Source of the DNA: Pseudomonadota bacterium
Lineage (GTDB): Bacteria; Desulfobacterota; Desulfobaccia; Desulfobaccales; 0-14-0-80-60-11
Direction of reading: 5' to 3'
Length of the DNA: 11,478 bases
Assembly: GCA_018897875.1 (NCBI GenBank)
Contig: JAHIKF010000328.1
Coordinates: forward strand, 1-11,478
Shown here: positions 5,882 through 11,478 of the stretch, piece after piece
Layout: each line of letters begins with the position of its first letter
Numbering within the stretch: position 1 is the first letter of the stretch
The notes under the pieces: model-generated
Database searches by the model: none
What the model saw: the letters and a program-made list of their open reading frames with translations, nothing else
Told to the model about the DNA's origin: nothing
Made by a program: the position numbers and the translations under genes

Positions 5882-6301
5882 TCAGACCTCCCGGCCCACA
5901 GACATCCGCACCTGGTCCAGGATGCCGTTGACAAACCCCCCGGAGGCCTCGCTGCCGTAGCGCTTGGCCATCTCCACCGCCTCGTTGATCACCACCTTAA
6001 CCGGAATATGGGGCTGGTACAGCAGTTCATAGATAGCCAGCCTGAGCAGGTTGCGATCCACGATGGTCATGCGCTCCAGGCGCCAATGCTCCGAGTAGCG
6101 CACAATGAAGACATCCAGCTCCTCCAGATGGGAGGTCACGCCTTCCACCAGGTCCAGGAGATAAGCGGGAGGGGCGTCTTCGGTCTGAAAATGGTGCCAG
6201 AACCGCTCTAGGGCCTCGGGCCGGTGGGGCCCATCGAACTCGGCCTGATAGAGAAATTGCAGGGCCCATTCCCGGCAACGGCTGCGGGAATAACCCCCCA
6301 A
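5882..6301 (-). CDS. nusB: transcription antitermination protein NusB
   Basis: All-helical RNA-binding factor that joins NusE (S10) at boxA RNA to prevent premature termination of rRNA operons. The 139-residue length is normal. The N-terminal RxxxREWALQFLYQAEFDG segment matches the family signature (R-x-x-x-R-x-x-A-L-Q-x-L-Y). The helices around residues 80-139 carry IVDRNLLRLAIYELLY, PVKVVINEAVEMAKRYGSEASGGFVNGILD, which is the typical NusB C-terminal core. The start is TTG at 6301, chosen because GGGAGG, encoded by the last codons of ribH, lies 8 bases upstream. The start falls 4 bases after the ribH stop, so translation is probably coupled. Last gene of the riboflavin operon, a frequent arrangement (ribH-nusB). 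Confidence 0.96.
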   Translation of the reverse strand: MGGYSRSRCREWALQFLYQAEFDGPHRPEALERFWHHFQTEDAPPAYLLDLVEGVTSHLEELDVFIVRYSEHWRLERMTIVDRNLLRLAIYELLYQPHIPVKVVINEAVEMAKRYGSEASGGFVNGILDQVRMSVGREV

Positions 6302-6305
6302 GCAA

Positions 6306-6773
6306 TCAGCCTCCCAGTTCTTTCAGGAGGTTGACCATCTCGATGGCGGCTTCGGCGGCGGCAAAGCCTTTGTTGCCCGCCTTGCTGCCGGCCCGTTCGA
6401 TGGCCTGCTCCAGGGTCTCGGTGGTGAGGATGCCGAAGGCGATGGGTACCCCGCTGTCCAGGGACACCTGGGCGATCCCCTTGCTCACTTCCGCGGCCAC
6501 GTAATCGAAGTGGGGCGTGGAACCCCGGATCACCGCGCCCAGACAGATGACCGCGTCGTAGCCCCCGGCCTGGGCCAGGCGCTTGGCCGCCAGGGGAATT
6601 TCCCAGGCGCCCGGTACCCGCAGCACGGCCAGGTTCTCCTCAGCTACGCCCTGGCGCCGCAGACAGTCCAGGGCGCCCTCCAGCAGGCGCTCGGTGATAA
6701 AGGAATTGAACCGGCTCACCACCAGGGCGAATTTCAAGCCGGCGGCGCTGAGCTTGCCTTCCAGGGTACGCAT
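6306..6773 (-). CDS. ribH: 6,7-dimethyl-8-ribityllumazine synthase
   Basis: Condenses 5-amino-6-ribitylamino-uracil with 3,4-dihydroxy-2-butanone 4-phosphate to give lumazine, the penultimate step of riboflavin synthesis. Members assemble into pentamers or 60-mer capsids. The protein is 155 residues, the normal length. Motifs seen are VVSRFNSFITERLLEGA (substrate site, residues about 18-35), VPGAWEIPLAAKRLA (53-67), GAVIRGSTPHFDYVAAEVSKGI (79-100, with the catalytic His88) and FGILTTETLEQAIERAGSKAGNKG (113-136, with the conserved Arg127). ATG at 6773 with a GGGGG tract 5 bases upstream. Its product can use the butanone phosphate made by the adjacent ribBA gene and feeds ribE. Confidence 0.98.
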   Translation of the reverse strand: MRTLEGKLSAAGLKFALVVSRFNSFITERLLEGALDCLRRQGVAEENLAVLRVPGAWEIPLAAKRLAQAGGYDAVICLGAVIRGSTPHFDYVAAEVSKGIAQVSLDSGVPIAFGILTTETLEQAIERAGSKAGNKGFAAAEAAIEMVNLLKELGG

Positions 6774-6796
6774 GTAAACCCCCTATGGTTAAAATA

Positions 6797-6845
6797 CAGG
6801 TTCTGGGTTTTAGGTTTTGGGTCTCGATTTTGGGCCCAGAACCCC
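6797..6845. repeat. heptamer-type repeats in the ribBA-ribH spacer
   Basis: Plus-strand units TTCTGGG, TTTTAGG and TTTTGGG run back to back (6801-6821), with another TTTTGGG at 6828-6834. The outer GGTTCTGGG and CCCAGAACC (6799-6807 and 6835-6843) form a 9-bp inverted pair, so the transcript could fold across the array. It occupies almost all of the gap between the two genes. Confidence 0.6.
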
Positions 6846-6856
6846 AAACCATTTTC

Positions 6857-8059
<1,203 letters not shown>

Positions 8060-8072
8060 GGTTAAGTTCCTG

Positions 8073-8093
8073 TTTTCGGTTTTCGGTTTTCGG
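8073..8093. repeat. three perfect TTTTCGG heptamers in the ribE-ribBA spacer
   Basis: Three back-to-back TTTTCGG units (CCGAAAA on the coding strand) end just upstream of the ribBA ribosome-binding site. They are similar in composition and unit length to the TTTTGGG/TTCTGGG units at 6797-6845. Confidence 0.8.
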
Positions 8094-8103
8094 TTATTAG
8101 TGG

Positions 8104-8122
8104 CACCGGCAGCTTGCCGGTG
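8104..8122. repeat. perfect 8-bp hairpin between the two heptamer arrays
   Basis: CACCGGCA and TGCCGGTG flank a 3-base loop. On the plus strand it is followed by TTGTCTTTTT and so looks like a terminator in the direction opposite to the genes. On the coding strand there is no T tract after it. Confidence 0.55.
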
Positions 8123-8133
8123 TTGTCTTTTTA

Positions 8134-8174
8134 CTCACTGCTCACTGCTCACTGCTTACTGCTCACTGCTTACC
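8134..8174. repeat. CTCACTG heptamer array abutting the ribE stop codon
   Basis: Five contiguous 7-base units (CTCACTG three times, CTTACTG, CTCACTG) plus a partial sixth run from 8134 up to the TAG stop of ribE at 8174-8176. On the coding strand the units read CAGTGAG/CAGTAAG. The array lies outside the coding frame, and it is the longest of the repeat arrays in this operon. Confidence 0.85.
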
Positions 8175-8818
8175 TACAAAAATCCGTGCCGGGCCAACAG
8201 CTCCGGGGTGACCCCCTCGCCCTGGGGGCCGTCTTTCCCCAGCAGCCGGGCCACGTACTTGCCGATGATATCCGTTTCCAGGTTGACCCGGTCACCAACT
8301 TTGAGGCTCGCCAGGGTGGTCTCCCGGGCAGTGTGCGGGATGACGTTCACCGTAAAGGTATTGCCCTGACAAGTGTTTACGGTCAGGGAGACCCCGTCCA
8401 CCGCGATGGAACCCTTCTCGATAACGAAGCGGCTCAGGGCGTCTGGCAGCTCGAATTTCATCCGGATATGGGCCGGGCCGGGCCTGAGTTCCCGCACCAC
8501 CCCGACGCCGTCGATGTGGCCGGTGACCAGATGGCCGCCCAAACGGTCCCCCAGCCGGAGGGCCCTTTCCAAGTTTACCCGGTCCCCCGCCTTTTTCAAA
8601 GTGAAAGTCGTGCGGGCCACGGTCTCGGGCGAAACCTCGAAGCTGGCCCGGGGCGAATCCAGCGCCACCACCGTGAGGCAGGCCCCGGCCACGGCCACCG
8701 ACTCCCCCAGGGTGAGTTCCGAGACCGGAAACGAGGTCTTGACCGCGAGCCGCAGGCCCTCGGCCAGGGGAGTGAGGCCGGCGAGCACGCCGACGCCTTC
8801 CACCAGCCCGGTGAACAT
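8174..8818 (-). CDS. ribE: riboflavin synthase, alpha subunit
   Basis: Dismutates two molecules of dimethylribityllumazine to riboflavin, the last step of the pathway. The 214-residue protein has the two tandem lumazine-binding barrels of the family. The first spans about 1-96, opening with the hallmark MFTGLVEGVG. The second spans about 97-190, containing GGHLVTGHIDGVG (94-106) and GSIAVDGVSLTVNTC (136-150). A C-terminal helix (PELLARHGFL) follows for trimer contact. I placed the start at the ATG 8818 because it yields the canonical MFTGLVE. In-frame ATGs upstream (8830 and beyond) would add residues with no family match. First gene of ribE-ribBA-ribH-nusB. No ribD is present in the window, and no FMN riboswitch is seen upstream. 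Confidence 0.97.
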   Translation of the reverse strand: MFTGLVEGVGVLAGLTPLAEGLRLAVKTSFPVSELTLGESVAVAGACLTVVALDSPRASFEVSPETVARTTFTLKKAGDRVNLERALRLGDRLGGHLVTGHIDGVGVVRELRPGPAHIRMKFELPDALSRFVIEKGSIAVDGVSLTVNTCQGNTFTVNVIPHTARETTLASLKVGDRVNLETDIIGKYVARLLGKDGPQGEGVTPELLARHGFL

Positions 8819-8864
8819 GGGGTACCCCATCCTTTCATGCCACGGCGTCATCAAGGGCAATTTT

Positions 8865-8888
8865 GAGAGGAGGCCTGAGCCTCCCCTC
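8865..8888 (-). promoter_or_regulatory. leader hairpin upstream of ribE
   Basis: A 10-bp stem (GAGGGGAGGC/GCCTCCTCTC, one G-U) with a 4-base loop lies about 45 bases before the ribE start on the coding strand. It is not followed by a T tract. It lacks the conserved segments of the FMN (RFN) element, so its role is unknown. Confidence 0.35.
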
Positions 8889-8965
8889 TGAGCCCCTATC
8901 CTAAAAAGCGCCATCGCTTGTGTCCGTTTCTGCTTGACCGCTACCTGGTATAAACGGCGAATTAT

Positions 8966-8986
8966 CGGATAATTTTATACTATCCG
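8966..8986 (-). promoter_or_regulatory. inverted repeat spanning a candidate ribE promoter -10
   Basis: CGGATA and TATCCG flank 9 bases. Read on the minus strand those 9 bases contain TATAAA, a good -10, in the context TAGTATAAAAT. The upstream -35 is poor (TTTGCT or TTGCTT with a 14-15 base spacer). A dyad centred on a -10 is a typical place for a repressor to bind. The nearby second TA-rich segment makes the exact promoter uncertain. Confidence 0.4.
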
Positions 8987-9013
8987 GCCGCATAAGCAAA
9001 CGTCTTTCACCCA

Positions 9014-9045
9014 CAAAAAAAGCGGCGCCCCCTGGGGGCGCCGCT
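9014..9045 (-). terminator. strong intrinsic terminator of the PEP-CTERM gene
   Basis: A GC-rich stem of at least 10 perfect pairs (AGCGGCGCCC against GGGCGCCGCT) with a short loop is followed on the minus strand by a run of T. It lies about 45 bases past the PEP-CTERM stop and isolates that gene from the riboflavin operon. Confidence 0.9.
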
Positions 9046-9087
9046 GGATGTGCGACTGCGGCCGGTGCCCGGCCGTCCTCAGTTCTC

Positions 9088-9795
9088 TTAGGCCTTTTTT
9101 TGCCGAAGCCGGAATCTCACCAGACCTAAACCCACGAGTCCGGAGCCCAGGAGCAGGACGCTGCCGGGCAGGGGCACCACCGTCTTGGTGCCAGGCACCA
9201 GGATCCAGGGGTTGAAATCCGTGGTGAAAAGGTCCGGATCGGTGCCAAAGCCGATGTTATAGGCGTAAACACCATTACTACCTTTGGCGTAGAAATCGCC
9301 CCAGACGGGTAGGCACAGGGTATCAAAGGAGAAGGTATAAATCTTGGTACCGGCTTTAATATAGTCCTCATCCGAGTTAAACTTGATCCCATATAAATCG
9401 CCCGGCTGCCCTCGACTACCTTGCTTCGGCTGCCAGGTGGCCGGTAAGTATTGACCGTCGTAGGGTTCCTGGATGCCGCTAAAGTTGAAAAAATCACTGC
9501 GACTTGACGGGTTGGAGACCTCTATAATCCAGTGGCTCAGGGTTTTACCCAGCGCCCCCCCATCCACACCCGAGATGGTATATTCATAATGGAACGCCGC
9601 CCCGGCGCTGGCCTCGGTAATATGCCAAGCGATCTGGAAGCCTTTATTGTGTTTGCCCTCACCCATGCTGAAAGCGCCGGTGGTGATAAGCTGGTTAGTG
9701 TCAGTGCTGACCCGGTTGCCGGTTAATTCAATATAATACGCCTGGGCCACCGGAGCCCACAGAGCCAGGGTCAGGATTCCTATCAGTGCAGTCAA
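9088..9795 (-). CDS. PEP-CTERM (VPLPG-type) exported protein under riboswitch control
   Basis: A secreted protein of about 235 residues from TTG at 9795, or 240 if it starts at a non-canonical AUA at 9810. An N-terminal signal peptide ends APVAQA-YY. The mature part begins YYIELTGNRVS and looks beta-rich, with no family I recognise. The C-terminus is a textbook sorting tag: VVPLPGS, a hydrophobic helix (VLLLGSGLVGLGLV), then basic RFRLRQKK. Such tags are cut by exosortase, and the proteins go to the surface or extracellular matrix. No exosortase gene is in the window. The start is odd. No ATG or GTG exists between an in-frame TAA and TTG 9795, and GGGAGG (9820-9825) lies 24 bases before the TTG. 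It is only 9 bases before an in-frame ATA (9810) that would give IKPLKLTALIGIL. Preceded by a c-di-GMP riboswitch and terminator, followed by a strong terminator: a single-gene unit. Confidence 0.9.
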   Translation of the reverse strand: MTALIGILTLALWAPVAQAYYIELTGNRVSTDTNQLITTGAFSMGEGKHNKGFQIAWHITEASAGAAFHYEYTISGVDGGALGKTLSHWIIEVSNPSSRSDFFNFSGIQEPYDGQYLPATWQPKQGSRGQPGDLYGIKFNSDEDYIKAGTKIYTFSFDTLCLPVWGDFYAKGSNGVYAYNIGFGTDPDLFTTDFNPWILVPGTKTVVPLPGSVLLLGSGLVGLGLVRFRLRQKKA

Positions 9796-9860
9796 TTTAA
9801 GGGGTTTTATGGTCTTTATCCTCCCAGGTGATAATAAATTGCCAATGGTTTCGACAAGTT

Positions 9861-9904
9861 AAAAAAAACCGGGGTGCCTGTTTATCGCGTTCCAGGCAAC
9901 CCGG
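9861..9904 (-). terminator. riboswitch-controlled intrinsic terminator
   Basis: On the minus strand CCGGGTTGCCTG pairs with CAGGCACCCCGG (11 of 12 pairs), and eight T follow directly. The 5' strand of this stem is the 3' strand of the aptamer, so aptamer folding and termination exclude each other. This predicts termination without ligand and read-through into the PEP-CTERM gene when ligand is bound. Confidence 0.85.
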
Positions 9905-9978
9905 CTGTCTTCTCCATCCCTAAAGAGACCCGTGGTTTTCCGTCCCCACCTCGCGATGGGTTTGGCTTTTATCAACGC
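9887..9978 (-). promoter_or_regulatory. c-di-GMP-I (GEMM) riboswitch aptamer, copy 2
   Basis: On the minus strand the conserved elements appear in order. The closing stem is GCGTT/AACGC (perfect). Next is GCCAAACCC. A hairpin CCCATC-GCGA-GGTGGG follows, with a GNRA tetraloop. Then come GGACGGAAAACC, ACGGGTCT, AGACAGCCGGGTTGCC and the closing strand. These match GEMM-I RNAs of deltaproteobacteria (GGACGCAAAGCC...AGACAGCCGGGTTGCC). Differences from the Vibrio Vc2 sequence include a swapped base pair next to the ligand site (C-G for G-C), which keeps pairing. The ligand is taken to be c-di-GMP from the family. Some relatives bind cGAMP, and the deciding position reads as G in my alignment. It controls the PEP-CTERM gene. 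Confidence 0.9.
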
Positions 9979-9985
9979 TGAACCA

Positions 9986-10014
9986 TTTATAAAGGGTTTT
10001 ATAAACCGTATCAA
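9986..10014 (-). promoter_or_regulatory. sigma70 promoter of the PEP-CTERM riboswitch transcript
   Basis: TTGATA (10009-10014) and TATAAA (9986-9991) are separated by exactly 17 bases. Transcription would start near 9979, at the first base of the aptamer. An A-rich tract just upstream (about 10028-10045) could act as an UP element. The match of predicted start and aptamer edge strengthens both calls. Confidence 0.8.
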
Positions 10015-10452
10015 GCTTTTTATTAAAGCTTATTGGTTTTTTTTCATAATTAATGAGAGAAAAAGGCCGAATCTTTTATTCCCAAGTCCGGGACCGCAGT
10101 CAGTGGGCCGCAACCCCGGCGCCGCCATCGCCCCTTGAGCCCTGGCCCTCCCCCCTGCCCCCGCTACGAACCTTATCGTCATCAACTTTTATAAACATTA
10201 ACCGGTTTTCGTTTTCTTAAGGATTCCGGCGCCGCCGGCGCCTGAGGCTATCGCCGGGGCTCACCGGCACTTGCCGGTAAACTCTTGTACTATTAAATGG
10301 TTACCCTGCCATAAAAATTGCCCGTAATATTCGTGCAAATTGAATAAAAATCTTAACGCCTTATTATCACTTGTTTTGTCTAAAGGGCCAGGCGCCGGCC
10401 GGATAAAATTGTTAGAGAAATAAAAAAGTTATGGGTTTGTATTATATAACTC
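10015..10452. other. gene-free stretch
   Basis: No supported coding frame on either strand. It contains a short hairpin (AAGCTTT/AAAGCTT near 10013-10032) followed by a T run on the plus strand. It also has several GC-rich self-complementary strings (for example GGCGCCGCCGGCGCC near 10228). Nothing further can be assigned. Confidence 0.4.
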
Positions 10453-10493
10453 ATCAGCACTGTCCGGTTAGGAAATTGCATGCGGTTGTCCTG

Positions 10494-10530
10494 CCCCCCT
10501 CACCCCAACCCCCGAAGCGGGGGGAGAGGG
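10494..10530 (+). repeat. CCCTCACCCC-type intergenic palindromic repeat, copy 1
   Basis: CCCCTCACCCCAACCCCC, a short loop, then GGGGGGAGAGGG: the common bacterial intergenic element in which a CCCTCACCC string precedes a C-rich/G-rich hairpin. It sits inside the MITE-like element. Confidence 0.6.
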
Positions 10531-10588
10531 AGTAGGTGGTGTCGCTGGGTTTAGTAACCATAAGGCATTAAATCGGTTCCACTTTTTT

Positions 10589-10628
10589 CCCCTCTCCCCC
10601 AATGGGGGAGAGGGCCAGGGTGAGGGGG
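10589..10628 (-). repeat. CCCTCACCC-type intergenic palindromic repeat, copy 2
   Basis: A perfect 11-bp stem (CCCTCTCCCCC/GGGGGAGAGGG) with a 3-base loop, next to CCAGGGTGAGGGGG. It reads as the same element as the copy at 10494-10530 but on the opposite strand, so the two can also pair with each other. Confidence 0.65.
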
Positions 10629-10933
10629 AAGTAATCTTCTCGGAGCAAAAAGTGCGTTAGTGAATTTATGAACTGTTGGACTACGTATAACGAGCATCCT
10701 TCTTCGCAAAAACCTAACCGGACACTGCTGATAAATTACCGAAATAATGCATTTTATCCGCCAGAAGGTTTTTTCCGGCTCATCCATAAATTGAAACATG
10801 GTCGCATAGAAAGTCGGGGACTCGGGTTCATGGCCTGACCCCCGGTCAGTCGATTTCTCTGAAAAAGCTGTCACCAGCCGCGCTCAGCCTGAAAAAGATT
10901 GTTGGTCTAGCCTTTCAGCCTGTGCAATAGGGC

Positions 10934-10968
10934 GCGTTTCAGGCGCCACTTTTTAGGGCCTAAAACGC
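10934..10968. repeat. imperfect 11-bp hairpin between the MITE-like elements
   Basis: GCGTTTCAGGC pairs with GCCTAAAACGC at 10 of 11 positions around a 13-base loop. It lies in otherwise unassigned sequence at 10733-10982, where I see no gene. Confidence 0.45.
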
Positions 10969-10982
10969 TCCCGACATTTCTG

Positions 10983-11113
10983 ATCAGCCGGTTGAAAAAC
11001 TACCATTTCCCCACCTGTTCATGCTGACCCCGCGCAGAATCTCGCTTTTTCAATGAGTTGAGATCCTTCACTTCGTTCAGGATGACAAAAACCGCGTTTT
11101 TCAACCGCCTGAT
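10983..11113. mobile_element. short MITE-like element with 18-bp terminal inverted repeats
   Basis: The ends ATCAGCCGGTTGAAAAAC (10983-11000) and, read back, ATCAGGCGGTTGAAAAAC (11096-11113) match at 17 of 18 positions around a 131-bp body without coding capacity. The body contains GAGATCCTTCACTTCGTTC followed by AGGATGACA. This resembles a repeat string (ccttcgcttcgctcaggatgaca type) that recurs in intergenic DNA of many bacteria. Confidence 0.6.
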
Positions 11114-11171
11114 AGGGTTATGTCCCGGGAGTATCTTACAAATTCCGGCCCCCATTCCAGAGACCGTTGTA

Positions 11172-11193
11172 GGGGCGGTTCGCGAACCGCCCC
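11172..11193. repeat. 22-bp perfect palindrome (GGGGCGGTTCG type)
   Basis: GGGGCGGTTCG is followed directly by its exact reverse complement CGAACCGCCCC, preceded by TTGTA. It belongs in style to the short GTAGGGGCG... palindromes scattered between genes in many genomes. No T tract follows on either side. Confidence 0.6.
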
Positions 11194-11307
11194 AACGAAA
11201 ACCTCCCGAAAAAGTAAGAATATTTTTGCAAGATCTATCTGGAACGCAACACTAGACCGGAAATGCTTTTTCTGTGGAGAGGTTCCCGGCGGGCAGCGCC
11301 GCCCTTC

Positions 11308-11339
11308 AAAAAAGTGCGGGCGCACCCATGGGTGCGCCC
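11308..11339 (-). terminator. intrinsic terminator of the aldolase gene
   Basis: A perfect 22-bp palindrome (arms of 11: GGGCGCACCCA and its complement) is followed on the minus strand by GCAC and six T. It lies 30 bases past the stop of the gene at 11369-11478. The palindrome resembles the repeat at 11172-11193 in build, so it may be an intergenic repeat that serves as terminator. Confidence 0.75.
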
Positions 11340-11368
11340 CTTAAAGGAAAATAACCTTTGCAGCCGCC

Positions 11369-11478
11369 TCAGGCCACGGTCACCTCTTTACAGAGGAAGG
11401 TGTCCTGGATGGCATTGAAGAGTTCCACCCCTTCCTTCATGGGCCGCTGGAAGGTCTTGCGCCCGGAGATCAGCCCCA
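11369..11478 (-). CDS. probable class I fructose-bisphosphate aldolase (DhnA/FbaB type), C-terminal fragment
   Basis: Only the last 36 codons are inside the window, ending in TGA at 11369. The visible peptide GLISGRKTFQRPMKEGVELF, then NAIQDTFLCKEVTVA, resembles the C-terminal strand and helix of DhnA-type class I aldolases. In these a G-[LIV]-I-x-G-R segment binds the substrate phosphate, and many end in an IQDVYL...VTIA-like tail. That enzyme interconverts fructose 1,6-bisphosphate with dihydroxyacetone phosphate and glyceraldehyde 3-phosphate. The call rests on this short piece and on memory of the family. Other (beta/alpha)8 aldolases of the DeoC/FbaB superfamily cannot be ruled out. Confidence 0.7.
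   Translation of the reverse strand, partial: GLISGRKTFQRPMKEGVELFNAIQDTFLCKEVTVA

Larger units (their letters stand above)
10453..10732. mobile_element. MITE-like element with 20-bp terminal inverted repeats
   Basis: A left end ATCAGCACTGTCCGGTTAGG (10453-10472) and a right end that reads back as ATCAGCAGTGTCCGGTTAGG (10713-10732) match at 19 of 20 positions. The 280-bp body has no transposase. It holds two palindromic CCCTC-type repeats in inverted orientation. I could not find a clear target-site duplication. The form fits a non-autonomous transposable element. Confidence 0.65.

Noticed and set aside
8130..8175. CRISPR-like array in the ribE-ribBA spacer
   Set aside because: Units are 7 bases, contiguous and without spacers, so it is a simple tandem repeat.
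8820..9010. FMN riboswitch upstream of ribE
   Set aside because: The conserved RFN segments are not present. Only a simple hairpin and a promoter dyad are seen.
10180..10330. Third GEMM-like element (GGCAGGGTAACC on the minus strand)
   Set aside because: Only a fragment resembling the 3' strand is present. There is no AAACC...GGGACG core nearby.
10800..10860. tRNA-like string with GGGTTCATGG
   Set aside because: No cloverleaf, acceptor stem or anticodon arm can be built around it.
10551..10874. 107-residue minus-strand frame
   Set aside because: It crosses the MITE end and a CCCTC palindromic repeat, with no start signal or family resemblance.
11058..11344. Several 65-74 residue frames on both strands
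   Set aside because: They are built from intergenic palindromes and the end of the short MITE-like element. No ribosome-binding site supports them.

Overview
The window looks like a chromosomal segment of a GC-rich Gram-negative bacterium, most likely a deltaproteobacterium (Desulfobacterota). This is inferred from the order rpsF-rpsR-DUF2232-rplI, a riboflavin cluster running into nusB, a PEP-CTERM (VPLPG-type) surface protein, lipoproteins, and GEMM-type c-di-GMP riboswitches. No species can be named from the sequence alone. Every gene I can support lies on the minus strand, so the biological reading order is from the right edge to the left.

Layout, right to left. (1) The C-terminus of a probable class I fructose-bisphosphate aldolase (11369-11478) with a strong terminator. 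(2) About 1.3 kb without genes, holding two MITE-like elements (10453-10732 and 10983-11113) and several palindromic intergenic repeats. (3) A sigma70-type promoter, a c-di-GMP-I riboswitch and an overlapping intrinsic terminator (9861-10014), which lead into a PEP-CTERM secreted protein whose start codon is not AUG. (4) A riboflavin operon, ribE-ribBA-ribH, followed by nusB (5882-8818). Its two wider spacers (ribE-ribBA and ribBA-ribH) carry heptamer tandem repeats. (5) A glycine-zipper lipoprotein (5058-5693). (6) The ribosomal operon rpsF-rpsR-DUF2232-rplI (2710-4886), with its own near-consensus promoter and leader hairpin. (7) A second promoter, GEMM riboswitch and terminator-like hairpin (2088-2223), followed at once by a possible 33-residue small protein. 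(8) A large exported Asp-box (BNR) plus LamG-like protein that runs off the left edge.

How the parts fit together. The housekeeping blocks (riboflavin/NusB and ribosomal proteins S6, S18, L9) are ordinary in content. They are bracketed by two surface or secreted-protein loci, each with a c-di-GMP riboswitch-like leader of the same architecture. In both leaders the aptamer starts at the predicted transcription start, and its 3' strand can instead pair into a terminator. The simplest reading is that high c-di-GMP (the biofilm or attached state) switches on export of a PEP-CTERM protein, a small ORF and perhaps an Asp-box/LamG protein. The riboswitch identification rests on motif and structure matches. 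The gene-control logic and the reach of the second switch to the large exported protein are inferences.
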